Part shown: in pieces, positions 16,624-25,421 of the stretch | Numbering within the stretch: the first letter of the stretch is position 1 | How the letters are laid out: every line of letters begins with the position of its first letter | DNA from: DATGLG01 sp035294245 | GTDB lineage: Bacteria; Pseudomonadota; Alphaproteobacteria; JACZXZ01 | DNA length: 64,000 bases | Reading direction: 5' to 3' | NCBI GenBank assembly: GCA_035294245.1 | Contig: DATGLG010000062.1 | Coordinates: forward strand, 1-64,000 | Notes under the pieces: model-generated | Seen by the model: only the letters and a program-made list of their open reading frames with translations | Databases searched by the model: none | Told to the model about the DNA's origin: nothing | Made by a program: the position numbers and the translations under genes

Positions 16624-17043
16624 CTATTGCTTCTTCGCCGCATCGAACATCGCAATGCAGTCAATCTCGACTTTGACGCCCTTGCGGTGCGGCGTGCCGC
16701 CGATGCAAGTGCGCGTCACCTTCTCGCCGGCGAGGACCTCCCGAAAGGTCTCGTTGAATTTGGGGAAATCGGCGACGTCGCGCAGGATAACGCGCATATT
16801 GACGACATTGGCGAAGGTCGCGCCGGCCTGCGCCAGGACGCTTTTGAGATTGGCCAAGGTCTGTCGCGTCTGCGCGACGATGTCGCCGGCAATCACCTCC
16901 TTCGTGGCCGGATCGAGCGGCCCCTGGCCCGAGACGAACAGCATATTGCCGTAGCGGATCGCCTGGGCGATGGGCGGCGCCTTCGATTTGTCGGTAAAGC
17001 CTGTGGTCGGCGCGTGCGGCGAGGTGATGATCTCCTTCGGCAT
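16624..17043 (-). CDS. RidA/YjgF family protein, 2-aminomuconate-deaminase-like
   Basis: About 139 residues, slightly longer than housekeeping RidA (about 128). Core motifs GNMLFVSGQGPLDPATKEV, ANVVNMRVILRD and VKVEIDCIAMF are present, with the conserved Arg in VTRTC that binds the imine or carboxylate substrate. RidA relatives of this length include 2-aminomuconate deaminases acting after aminophenol ring cleavage. The extradiol dioxygenase directly downstream favours that reading; it is context-based. The ATG at 17043 follows GGGAGG at about 11 bases. A GTG at 17064 overlapping the thioesterase stop is an alternative start. Confidence 0.78.
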   Translation of the reverse strand: MPKEIITSPHAPTTGFTDKSKAPPIAQAIRYGNMLFVSGQGPLDPATKEVIAGDIVAQTRQTLANLKSVLAQAGATFANVVNMRVILRDVADFPKFNETFREVLAGEKVTRTCIGGTPHRKGVKVEIDCIAMFDAAKKQ

Positions 17044-17060
17044 GGATGATGCAGCCTCCC

Positions 17061-17477
17061 TCACGCTTGGAACAAGGCGACGACCTCGCCCGGGACTTCC
17101 GCAGCGCGCATCCCGGCGGGACGGCTTTTGTCCTTGACGGTCCAGGCCCGCAATTCATGCCCCTCCACCGCCAGCTCGCCGTCCTTCTTCACGTGATGGC
17201 GCACGAGGAAGGTCTTGCCGCGCCATTCATCGACCCAGCTCTCGATCTCGATGCTGTCGCCGAAGCGGCAAGGCCGCTTGAAATTGGCGCCGACATCGAG
17301 GAGCGGCACGCCGCTCCACTCGCCCTTGGCGAACAGCTTTTCCCAGGCGAGCCCGACGGAACGGAACATCATTTCCGTGCCGCGGTCGAACCATTCGAAA
17401 TAGCGCGGATAGAACACGATCTGCGCCGGATCGCAGTCGGCGAAATTGATCATGCGCTTGAGCACCGAGCGCTTCAT
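17061..17477 (-). CDS. 4-hydroxybenzoyl-CoA thioesterase family (hotdog fold)
   Basis: 138 residues. The start MKRSVLKRMINFADCDPAQIVFYPRYFEWFD (split here by function) carries the FADCDPAQIVFYPRYFEW motif of Pseudomonas-type 4-hydroxybenzoyl-CoA thioesterases, with the catalytic Asp in DCDP. It hydrolyses aromatic acyl-CoA esters. The ATG at 17477 overlaps the ligase stop as ATGA, so the two are translationally coupled. In this operon it could release CoA from a ring-opened or dead-end aroyl-CoA. Confidence 0.85.
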   Translation of the reverse strand: MKRSVLKRMINFADCDPAQIVFYPRYFEWFDRGTEMMFRSVGLAWEKLFAKGEWSGVPLLDVGANFKRPCRFGDSIEIESWVDEWRGKTFLVRHHVKKDGELAVEGHELRAWTVKDKSRPAGMRAAEVPGEVVALFQA

Positions 17478-19021
17478 GCGGCTTCCTCCTCGAGCAGCGC
17501 CTCGGCCTGTCGGCGCAGCTCGAAGCGCTGGGCCTTGCCCGTCGCCGTACGCGGGATGGCGTCGACGAAGCGGATCCATTTCGGGCATTTGTACACGGAG
17601 AGGCGCGCGGTGACGAGGACGCGGATCCGCTGCTCGAGATCGGCTGGATCGAAGCCTTCCGCGGGTCCCACGGCGAAGAGCGTGAGCCGCATGAGGTCGT
17701 CCTTGCCCGCGGTGCCGACGACGATGGCATCGCGCAGGGGCAGCTCGGCGAGCAGGAGATCCTCGATCTCCGCCGGGCTCACCCATTGGCCGGAAATCTT
17801 GAGGAGGTCGTCGAAACGACCTTCATGGAACCAATAGCCGTCGCCGTCGACGCGATACATGTCGCCGGTGCGAAACCACGAGCCGCGGAAGACCTCCTGG
17901 GAGCGCGCCTGCTGGTTCCAATAGCGATCGGCGCGCGAGGCGATGCGCCCCCAGAGAATGCCGCTTTGTCCGGGCGGCACGGCCACGCCCTCGGCGTCGG
18001 CCAGCTTCACCTCCACACCGGGCGCCGGCTTCCCCGAGGAGCCCGGCCGCACTGCGCCGGGATAGTTGGTGAGCAGCATGTAGATGGTTTCCGAGGTGCC
18101 CATGCCGTCGATGATCTCGACGCCCGTCGCAGCGCGCCAGCGCTCCCACAGGCTTTCCGGCAAGCGCTCGCCGGCCGAGACGTAATGCCGGACCGCGCGG
18201 AAGCCTTCCTGCGTCGCGACGCCGGCTGCAAGGAGGTTGCGGTAGATCGTCGGCACGGCGAAGACGACGCTGGGGCGCTGCCGCTCGATCACCTGGGCGA
18301 TCGTCACGGCTTGGGGCCAGTCGTCGAGAAGGATGGTCGTAGCGCCGAGGCGGAAAGCGCCGAACAGGCAATTGCCGAGGGCATAGGCAAAGAACAGCTT
18401 GGAGCTGGCGAAGAGGCGGTCCCCACGCCGGACGCCGAGGACGCCGCCCAGGTAATCGCCGGCATTGAGAACGTCCTTGTGCAGGTGAACCGCCGCCTTG
18501 GGGGTTCCGGTCGTGCCCGAGGTATAGATCCAGAAGGCCATATCGTCGGGAGACATCGGCACCGCATCGAGGTCTCGGGGCTGCCGCGCGAGAAGGGTTG
18601 CGAGATCCGTCTCCCCATCCGTCTCGCCCTCGGCGACGACGAGCCCCGGCTCTTCCGCGAGCTCGCCGCGAATCTGCCGGTAGAGATCAAGGAATTCCCG
18701 GGCGATCACCAGCACGCGCGCGCGGCTGTCGCGCAGATAATAGAGGAGGTCGCGAGGGGACGCGCGCAGATTGACGGCAACGGCGACCGCGCCGATCTTG
18801 ATCGCCCCTAGATAGCAAGAGACGAAATCCGGACTGTCGCTCAGCATGACAACGATCCGGTTCTCCGGCGCCACGCCGAGGGCGCGGAAGGCGTGGCCCG
18901 CTTGGTTCACGCCGGCCAGCACCTCCGTATAGGCGATTATCCGGTCACGATAGACGAGGGCCGGGGAATGGCCGAAGCCCTTCTCGATCGTCGGCAGCAA
19001 TACTGCGTCCGCCGCGTTCAT
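17474..19021 (-). CDS. Benzoate-CoA ligase family (AMP-forming aryl-CoA ligase)
   Basis: About 515 residues, first gene of the operon. It activates an aromatic acid with ATP and CoA. Motifs are P-loop-like YTSGTTGTPKAAVHLHKD (A3), GMGTSETIYMLLTNYPG (A5, the T/S-E-x-x-Y core), RTGDMY (A7), GRFDDLLKISGQWVSPAEIE (A8) and final Lys in PRTATGKAQRFELR (A10). The layout and HLHKDVLNAGDYLGGV stretch match benzoate- and 4-hydroxybenzoate-CoA ligases (BclA/HbaA/BadA group). The ATG at 19021 is chosen because conserved sequence begins at NAADAVLL; the longer frame adds a low-complexity leader. Substrate could be benzoate or an amino-/hydroxybenzoate. Confidence 0.85.
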   Translation of the reverse strand: MNAADAVLLPTIEKGFGHSPALVYRDRIIAYTEVLAGVNQAGHAFRALGVAPENRIVVMLSDSPDFVSCYLGAIKIGAVAVAVNLRASPRDLLYYLRDSRARVLVIAREFLDLYRQIRGELAEEPGLVVAEGETDGETDLATLLARQPRDLDAVPMSPDDMAFWIYTSGTTGTPKAAVHLHKDVLNAGDYLGGVLGVRRGDRLFASSKLFFAYALGNCLFGAFRLGATTILLDDWPQAVTIAQVIERQRPSVVFAVPTIYRNLLAAGVATQEGFRAVRHYVSAGERLPESLWERWRAATGVEIIDGMGTSETIYMLLTNYPGAVRPGSSGKPAPGVEVKLADAEGVAVPPGQSGILWGRIASRADRYWNQQARSQEVFRGSWFRTGDMYRVDGDGYWFHEGRFDDLLKISGQWVSPAEIEDLLLAELPLRDAIVVGTAGKDDLMRLTLFAVGPAEGFDPADLEQRIRVLVTARLSVYKCPKWIRFVDAIPRTATGKAQRFELRRQAEALLEEEAA

Positions 19022-19133
19022 GCCTCGATTGCCCGCCTGGGAAGCTTGCCGCCCGCTTCCTCGCCTCGCCTGCCCCAAGCGCGACTCTGGCACGGCCTCG
19101 GCAGGGGTGCAAGACGATCGCTTAATTACTGAT

Positions 19134-19149
19134 AGTTTGTTTTACAAAC
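19134..19149. promoter_or_regulatory. Inverted repeat, candidate operator of the aroyl-CoA operon
   Basis: GTTTGT-TTT-ACAAAC (19135-19149) is a perfect inverted repeat in an AT-rich patch about 115 to 130 bases upstream of the ligase start. The patch contrasts with the GC-rich surroundings and lies between the operon and the DUF2336 gene, where a promoter must be. No regulator gene is adjacent; operator function is inferred. Confidence 0.35.
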
Positions 19150-19165
19150 GACTTGGTCGCCATCC

Positions 19166-20290
19166 TCAGGGCGCAACGGCCGCAGACGGACCGGCGCGAT
19201 GGCCCAGCTTGGCGAGGAGGTAGTCGAGATTGTCGGCGCCGAGGCTCTCGAACTGCGTGAGAATGCGCTCGATCACGCGCTGCCGATAACGCTCACGGTC
19301 GTGATCGTCGAGACCGTCGAGTGCCGTCTCTCGAGTGACGTTGACGGCGATGATGAACGCGCGCAGCAGGTCCGGCGGCATCTTGGCCTTCTCGTAAAGC
19401 CCCTCAAAGCCACGACGGCCGCCCTCATAGATGAGTGCCGCGGCATTGCGTATCGGCACATTGGCGCGCACAGCCATTCCCGTCTCGAAGAAAAGCCGGT
19501 CGCCCATGCAGATGGCCCGCAGCAGCAGCGTCGGGGTCAGGCGGCCCCGGGTATGGAGGCGGCGCATGAAGCGCTCGAGATCCGCCGAGCCGGCGCCCCA
19601 GACGATGCCGAGAATGGCGCGCTCGCGGCTGAACTGGACAAGATCGCTCACGGCGTCCTCGGGCAGCTCCTGCTGCGACATCAAATGGCTGCGCAGCCGC
19701 TCGGATACCGCGGTGACCAGGCGATCCGCAACCGTCGGGGGCAGCGCGTAACGGCCGGTCATGCGCTCCTGAATGCCGGCGCGCTCGCCGTAATTGTCCA
19801 AGACCTTGTGAAGCAGCGATTCGTCGAGCTCGGCGCCTTCATTGGCGATGAGCTCGGCGACCGCATCGCTATTGTCGCTGTCGACGAGGGCGCCCGCCAC
19901 CGGCGGCGACACCCGGCGTCGGCGCGCGACCGCGACTTGTTTGGGGCCGTCCTGGCTGCGCACGATCTCCACCAGGTCCTCGTCGGTGAGGACCTCGGAG
20001 CATTCCAGCATCGGCAGCGACACGGAATGCACGTCGCGTGCCAGCGCCAGCGCGATGTCATGGGGCAGCAGACGGCTTTCCTTAAGCTGCTCCGCCAGCG
20101 CCTGACGCACTTGCATTTCCACGTCGCGCACGAGCACGCGAAAAATATCTTCGGCGAGCCGCCTTTCGCGCGGATTGAGGCCGCCCCGCTGAAACTCGCC
20201 TGCGATCTTTCTCGCCGCCTGGGCACGGATTTCAGGAGACCGGTCGGTGGCAAGTTGCTCGACATCGGTCTTTGATAAAGAGTCCGTCAT
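19166..20290 (-). CDS. DUF2336 family protein
   Basis: About 374 residues, no signal or membrane segment. It has a mostly helical, HEAT-like layout: RSPEIRAQAARKIA, HDIALALARDVHSVSLPMLE, VLTDEDLVEIVRSQDGPKQ, IANEGAELDESLLHKVL. These are characteristic of DUF2336, a family found almost only in alphaproteobacteria. Function is unknown; regulatory or scaffold roles are suspected in the family. The ATG at 20290 has AGGAGG three bases upstream, which is close; the longer frame starts in the cytochrome promoter region. It is divergent from cytochrome c across 253 bases, where I see no strong promoter. Confidence 0.85.
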   Translation of the reverse strand: MTDSLSKTDVEQLATDRSPEIRAQAARKIAGEFQRGGLNPRERRLAEDIFRVLVRDVEMQVRQALAEQLKESRLLPHDIALALARDVHSVSLPMLECSEVLTDEDLVEIVRSQDGPKQVAVARRRRVSPPVAGALVDSDNSDAVAELIANEGAELDESLLHKVLDNYGERAGIQERMTGRYALPPTVADRLVTAVSERLRSHLMSQQELPEDAVSDLVQFSRERAILGIVWGAGSADLERFMRRLHTRGRLTPTLLLRAICMGDRLFFETGMAVRANVPIRNAAALIYEGGRRGFEGLYEKAKMPPDLLRAFIIAVNVTRETALDGLDDHDRERYRQRVIERILTQFESLGADNLDYLLAKLGHRAGPSAAVAP

Positions 20291-20543
20291 GGGCCTCCTC
20301 GGGGCCTCCTTGGCGGGGCTCGGCGCGCCGGGACCCTTCCCCGGACCGATGATCAACCGATTGCCGCGCTCGAATTGTCCGGCTGGGACCATGAAAAAAC
20401 GGTTAAACTCCCCGGATTTCCGCCACATAGCGCAGATCGCTTTCGAGCGGCTGCGGCACCGTGTCCGGCTTGCGGGGACAACATCCGACGGGTATCCCTC
20501 CCGCGTGCCGGACCGTCCCTCGTCTCAATCGGGAGCGACCTCG

Positions 20544-20924
20544 ATGACGATTGCCCACTCCGCGGCCTTTGCCCTCGCCGCAGGCCTGCTGCTGGCCGCT
20601 CAAGCTGCCGAGGCCGCCGGCAATGCGGAAAACGGCGGAAAAATCTTCCGGCGCTGCGAGATCTGCCATGCCATCAGGGCCGGCGAGCCCAACCGCATCG
20701 GCCCCAGCCTCTATGGCCTCTTCGATCGCGAGGCCGGAAAAGCACCCGGCTTCAGCTATTCAGCCAATCTCGCCAAGGCGGATTTCAAATGGGACGACGC
20801 GAAGCTCGACAAATGGCTGGCGAATCCTCAAGCCTTCCTGCCGGGGGCGCGCATGGCATTCCGGCTCACCAATCCCCAAGAGCGCGAAGACATCGTCGCC
20901 TATCTGCATCAAGCGGCAAAGTAG
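20544..20924 (+). CDS. Class I c-type cytochrome (cytochrome c2 / c550-like)
   Basis: 126 residues. A Sec signal peptide ends about AAEAA at residue 25. The haem site is CEICH (Cys38, Cys41, His42); the GPSLYGLFDREAGKAPGFSYS segment and distal ligand Met in PGARMAF are typical of small periplasmic electron carriers of the c2 type. It would shuttle electrons to a terminal oxidase. The ATG at 20544 follows GGGAG and starts the signal peptide. No oxidase gene is adjacent. Confidence 0.93.
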   Translation: MTIAHSAAFALAAGLLLAAQAAEAAGNAENGGKIFRRCEICHAIRAGEPNRIGPSLYGLFDREAGKAPGFSYSANLAKADFKWDDAKLDKWLANPQAFLPGARMAFRLTNPQEREDIVAYLHQAAK

Positions 20925-20966
20925 CGCAGAATTGCCAGCGCCGACGCCGGGCGCCGCAACGCGCCG

Positions 20967-21734
20967 TCATCGCAGCGCGGCGAGAACGCGCTGCGTCTGG
21001 ACCTCGACCGAGATCTCCAGCCGGGACGTCACCTCGAGCCGCCGGTCCTCGAGAACGTCGCTCTCGGGATATCGGCGCTGCCACTCGGCAATCGCGCGAT
21101 CGCGCTCGCGGAGGAGTGCTTCGATCTGCGGCCGGAACAGCCGGACGAGCGCGGTGATCCAGCGATTGGCCGCCCAGGACGGGCGCGCCAGATCGATGAC
21201 GAAGCGATCCAGCATGGCGATGACGTCAGGCGCGGCATACCAGCTTTCGCCGGTGACCCAGCGATTGGTGGTGAAGAGCTGAACCGCATGGCCGCGATCG
21301 TCCATGGAGATCGCGATCAGATGGCTCAGGGGCTCGTCAGGCGCTCGGTGCGCGGCGCCATCGCGCGCTCGCATCGGCGCAGGGCCGGGCGGATACCCCT
21401 TCAGCCGCAGAAAGGTGTGGAAATGCCCATGCTCGTCCGGGCGCTCGTGCTTCGGATGCGCATGGTAATAATACTGGGCGCGGGACTCGAAGTCGTAGAC
21501 ATCGCCTGCCGGGTAGTGGGTCCATTCGTAGAAGGTGCCTTGCCCGCGCAAGATCTCGCCGACGACGTTGTCACCGGTTTTTGCCAGCACTCGATGGCAT
21601 TCGGCAACCTCGTCTCCAGCTTCCGCCATCACCGTGAGCGCGGCCCGTGGCAGCCTGGCCAAGTCATCCGCCGGGACGACCTCCCGCCGCCGCGATCCCG
21701 CCTGCGGCCGATCTTGCGAACTCGCCCGCCGCAT
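20967..21734 (-). CDS. DUF6969-like protein
   Basis: About 255 residues. The central block FYEWTHYPAGDVYDFESRAQ, then YYYHAHP, then DEHGHFHTFLR, is rich in His and Tyr and is conserved in this uncharacterised alphaproteobacterial family. The His cluster (HAHPKH, HGHFH) might bind metal. The C-terminus is helical and charged. The ATG at 21734 is preferred since upstream sequence in the long frame shows no family features and runs through the promoter area of the kinase. Function unknown. Confidence 0.7.
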   Translation of the reverse strand: MRRASSQDRPQAGSRRREVVPADDLARLPRAALTVMAEAGDEVAECHRVLAKTGDNVVGEILRGQGTFYEWTHYPAGDVYDFESRAQYYYHAHPKHERPDEHGHFHTFLRLKGYPPGPAPMRARDGAAHRAPDEPLSHLIAISMDDRGHAVQLFTTNRWVTGESWYAAPDVIAMLDRFVIDLARPSWAANRWITALVRLFRPQIEALLRERDRAIAEWQRRYPESDVLEDRRLEVTSRLEISVEVQTQRVLAALR

Positions 21735-21775
21735 CACAATCCCATTACAACGCTGCACCCATCGCCATCGGCTCC

Positions 21776-21783
21776 TTAACCAT
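21776..21783 (+). promoter_or_regulatory. TTAACCAT CtrA-type half motif
   Basis: TTAACCAT occurs about 190 bases before the multi-PAS kinase gene, followed by a second TTAA with 8-base instead of 7-base spacing. TTAACCAT is a described CtrA-associated motif in Caulobacter. A single 8-mer is weak evidence. The rest of this 240-base divergent gap shows no other clear signal. Confidence 0.25.
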
Positions 21784-21974
21784 ATCTTTAACGATCCCGC
21801 GACATAGTCGCCATCGGTTTTAACGTCTCTGGAGGCGAGCAGCGGCGGGAGCAGCCTCGGCGCAAGCGGAGGTTCAGGACCTGAGGCGAGGTCGCCGGCG
21901 GCCGCAGCCGGGACGTCGAACCAACCCGGCCCATTCCGATACTTGCGTTCCACGAGCCGGCTGACGTTGGGGGG

Positions 21975-24900
21975 ATGTCGGAACTCTCTTATTTCACCGC
22001 AGTGCTGGTACAGGCGAGCCTAGGCTCCGCGATCGTCGCCTTCGCGCTCGTCTACCTTTGTCTCCAGGCGGATGCCGATCGGACGATCCGGTGGTGGGCG
22101 GGTGCCTTCATGGTCTACACCCTCCACTTCGTCTTCGATATTCCAAATCCTGTCCTCGGCACCGCCGTCGGCGCTTTTCTCGGTGAGGCGGCGCAGGCCG
22201 TCACGGCCATCATGCTGCTCCTCGGTAGCCACGCCTTCATAGGTCGCAGGCTGCCGCTCCGCGCCGCGGGGGTCGTCGCCGTCCTTGCGATCGCCTGGGC
22301 CGCCTACTTCTCGCTGCTCGATCCCAATTTCGTCGCCCTGACGGTCCCCCTCTATGGCTTGTCCGGCTTCGCCTTCGCCTTGACCGGATGGATCTTTCTC
22401 AGGCGCCGCCGCGCCAATCCGGGTGCCGCTTACGGCATCACGGGGACCGCATTCTTGCTGTTGGGCCTGCACAAGCTCGACTACCCCTTCCTCCGGCCTG
22501 TCGAATGGTTCGCACCCTTCGGCTTCATGCTCGCTCAGTTCCTCTCGCTCCTGATCGCGGTGGGGCTCGTCATCGCCAGTCAAAGCCGCCAACGTCTTCG
22601 CGCGCGCATGGCGGAGCAGCGGCTCACGGAAAGCGAGGCACGCTTCCGGCAGATGATCGAGGCCTCGACCGACTGGGTCTGGGAGACCGGCGCCGATCTC
22701 CGACTCACCTCACTCTCCGATGGCTTCGAGGCGGTCATGGGGCTCGCGCGAGACTCCAGCCTCGGCCGTTCCCTGCCGGAACTGATTGAAGGAAGTGAGA
22801 GTGCCGAGCGCCGGCTCCGGCACAAGGCGTGTTTCGAGGCGCGGGAGCCCTTCCGCGATTTCCATCTTGCGCTGCATGACGGGCGCGGCCGGCTGCGCCA
22901 TTTCCGCTCGAGCGGGATCCCGATCTTCGACGAGCAGCGCAGCTTCCTCGGCTATCGCGGCACGGCGAGCGAAATGACCGCCGAGGTCGAGGCCAAGGCG
23001 CAGGCCGAAGAGGCCCAGTCGCGGCTGCTGAATGCGATCGAGAACCTCCCTCACGGCTTCGCCTATTTCGATGCGCGAGATGCGCTCGTCCTCTGCAACA
23101 GCCGTTACCGCGCCATGTATCCGTCGGTCAGCGATCTTTTCGTCCCCGGCCTGAGCTTCGAGGAGATCGTTCGTGCCTGTGCAAGCCGCGGACTCTACGA
23201 GTTTGCACCCAACCAATTGGAAGACTATGTGCGGCAGCGAATCGCCTATCACCACGCGCCGCAGGGCTCCATCGAGCAGCGCTTGCGCGACGGCCGCGTC
23301 GTCGACGTGACGGAGCGGCGCACCAGCGACGGCGGTACCGTCGGACTTTGGAGCGAGGTCTCAGAAGTGCGCTTCCGCGAACGCGCGCTCGCCCTTCTGG
23401 TCGGCGCCGCGAGCGACCCGGACGGCATGTTCCGCACGGTCGCGGAGGCGGTTGCGACGGCGCTCAATTACCGTTGGGCCGTCATCATCCAGCGCATCGA
23501 GGGGACGAACCGGGCGAAGGTTCTGACCGCCTTCGACCGCAATGACCCCGGGGGGATCGCGACGCCCTTTGAATACGATATCGAGGGAACGCCCTCCGGC
23601 ACAATCACGGCGGCAGAGCCCTATCGGCTCTATCCCGATGGCGTCTGCGAGCTGTTCCCCAAAGACCGCACGCTGCGCAAGTTAGGCGCCGTCAGCTACG
23701 CCGGAATGGGGTTTGCCGACAACAAGGGCGAGATCGTCGGCTATGTCATCGCCTTTCACGATCGGCCGGACACGGGTGCGATCAAGCAGCGCGAATTCCT
23801 CAGTCTCATCACGCAATGGGTCGTGACCGAGCTCAACCGGCGAACCGCCGAGCGCGCCCTGCGGGAAAGCGAGATCCGCTTCCGTGATGTTGCGGAATCC
23901 TCATCGGATTGGTTCTGGGAGCTCGACAGCGACCTTCGCTTTACCTATTTGTCCGAACGCTATCAGGAGATCGCCGGGATGCGGCCGGAGCGGGTGCTCG
24001 GGAAAACCGTCGCCGAGATCGTCCATGCCCGCTTCGACGATCCCGCTGCCGCCCATCGCCACCTCACATTCTTCGACAGACGCCTTCCGTTTCGCGACGA
24101 GCGGTTCAGCACGGTGAGCCGCGATGGCCGCCGGTGCCATTTCCGGCTGAACGGGCGCCCCATCTATGGCGAGGATGGCGGCTTTCTCGGCTATCGCGGC
24201 ACCGGGCGCGACATCACGGTGGAAGTGGAGATCCAGGCCGAGGCGGCGCGCAAATCGAGCATGCTGCAAGCGATGATCGACCATTTCCCGGCCGGCGTCG
24301 TCATCGTCGATCACGACCTGAATATCGCGCTCTTCAACGAGCGATTCATGACGCTGCTCGAATTGACGCGCGACGTCTGCAAGCCCGGTGACTCTCTCGA
24401 AACCTTCCTCCGCTACAACGCGGCGCGCGGCGAATACGGTGAGGGCGATCCGGAACGGCAGGTCGACGAGCGCCTCGAGCCGTTCCGGCAGCGCATTCCT
24501 TTTGCTCTCGAGCGCGTCCGCCCCAACGGCACGGCGCTCGAGATTCAAGGCAAGCCCCTGCCGCGCCACGGCTTCGTGACCATCTACACCGACATTACCG
24601 CGCGCAAGCGCGCCGAAGCGGCACTGCGGGCGGCCGTGCAGCAGGCCGAGCTCGCGAACCGCACGAAAAGCGAATTCCTCGCCAATATGAGTCACGAGCT
24701 GCGGACCCCGCTCAACGCCATCATCGGGTTCTCCGAGATCATGCGCAACGAGCTGTTCGGCGCGCTCGGCAACGCGAACTACGCCGAATACGTCCGCGAC
24801 ATTCACGAGAGCGGCAAGCACTTGCTGTCGGTAATCAATGACATCCTCGACGTATCGAAGGCCGAAGCGGGCAAGATCGAGCTCCGCGACGAGGAGGTCG

Positions 24901-25364
24901 ACGTTTCGCAAGTCGTCCAGGACTCCATACGCTATGTCCGCGAGCGCGCAAGCGCCGTCGGCGTGCGGCTCAGCAACGAATTCGCGCCCGGGCTGCCGGC
25001 CGTGCGCGCCGACCCGCTTCGCCTCAAGCAGATCGTCCTCAATCTGCTGTCCAACGCGGTGAAGTTCACGCCATCGGGCGGCCACGTCAACGTCACCGGC
25101 ATGCTCACGCCGGAGCGTGAATTCATGCTCTCGATCAGCGATACCGGCATCGGCATCGCGCCCGAGGATATGGGACGCGTGCTCGAGCCCTTCGGGCAGG
25201 CCGACAGCACGCTTCATCGCCGCTATGAGGGCACCGGCCTCGGCCTGCCGCTCGCCAAGGCCCTCGTCCAGCTCCATGACGGCACGCTGACCTTGGAAAG
25301 CCGCGTGGGCGCCGGAACCACCGTCACCATCCGCCTGCCGCGCGATCGCATCGTCGCGCACTGA
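21975..25364 (+). CDS. Large membrane hybrid-sensor histidine kinase: 7TM, multiple PAS/GAF, PleC/DivJ-like core
   Basis: 1129 residues. About seven hydrophobic segments (5-205) form an integral membrane sensor. PAS-type domains follow at about 215-340 (FRQMIEASTDWVWETGADL), 350-460 (AIENLPHGFAYFDARDALV), 635-765 (FRDVAESSSDWFWELDSDL) and 770-885 (MIDHFPAGVVIVDHDLNIA), with a GAF-like part at about 470-620. HisKA has His907 in SHELRTPLNAIIGFSEIM; the HATPase has NLLSNAVKF, DTGIGI and GTGLGLPL. There is no receiver domain, so it is not a phosphorelay hybrid. PAS1 and PAS3 look internally duplicated (both end FLGYRGT). Signal and partner unknown. Confidence 0.88.
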   Translation: MSELSYFTAVLVQASLGSAIVAFALVYLCLQADADRTIRWWAGAFMVYTLHFVFDIPNPVLGTAVGAFLGEAAQAVTAIMLLLGSHAFIGRRLPLRAAGVVAVLAIAWAAYFSLLDPNFVALTVPLYGLSGFAFALTGWIFLRRRRANPGAAYGITGTAFLLLGLHKLDYPFLRPVEWFAPFGFMLAQFLSLLIAVGLVIASQSRQRLRARMAEQRLTESEARFRQMIEASTDWVWETGADLRLTSLSDGFEAVMGLARDSSLGRSLPELIEGSESAERRLRHKACFEAREPFRDFHLALHDGRGRLRHFRSSGIPIFDEQRSFLGYRGTASEMTAEVEAKAQAEEAQSRLLNAIENLPHGFAYFDARDALVLCNSRYRAMYPSVSDLFVPGLSFEEIVRACASRGLYEFAPNQLEDYVRQRIAYHHAPQGSIEQRLRDGRVVDVTERRTSDGGTVGLWSEVSEVRFRERALALLVGAASDPDGMFRTVAEAVATALNYRWAVIIQRIEGTNRAKVLTAFDRNDPGGIATPFEYDIEGTPSGTITAAEPYRLYPDGVCELFPKDRTLRKLGAVSYAGMGFADNKGEIVGYVIAFHDRPDTGAIKQREFLSLITQWVVTELNRRTAERALRESEIRFRDVAESSSDWFWELDSDLRFTYLSERYQEIAGMRPERVLGKTVAEIVHARFDDPAAAHRHLTFFDRRLPFRDERFSTVSRDGRRCHFRLNGRPIYGEDGGFLGYRGTGRDITVEVEIQAEAARKSSMLQAMIDHFPAGVVIVDHDLNIALFNERFMTLLELTRDVCKPGDSLETFLRYNAARGEYGEGDPERQVDERLEPFRQRIPFALERVRPNGTALEIQGKPLPRHGFVTIYTDITARKRAEAALRAAVQQAELANRTKSEFLANMSHELRTPLNAIIGFSEIMRNELFGALGNANYAEYVRDIHESGKHLLSVINDILDVSKAEAGKIELRDEEVDVSQVVQDSIRYVRERASAVGVRLSNEFAPGLPAVRADPLRLKQIVLNLLSNAVKFTPSGGHVNVTGMLTPEREFMLSISDTGIGIAPEDMGRVLEPFGQADSTLHRRYEGTGLGLPLAKALVQLHDGTLTLESRVGAGTTVTIRLPRDRIVAH

Positions 25365-25421
25365 AGGAGTGCCGCGGCGCTGGCTTGCCTTCCGCTCTTT
25401 CCCGCCGCCATACTCCGCGCC

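Noticed and set aside
14347..19021. Standard complete box pathway
   Set aside because: No boxA reductase or boxC dihydrolase gene is present; calling it complete would be wrong.
21775..21790. Full CtrA box before the multi-PAS kinase
   Set aside because: The two TTAA halves are spaced by 8 instead of 7 bases, so only the TTAACCAT half motif is kept, at low confidence.
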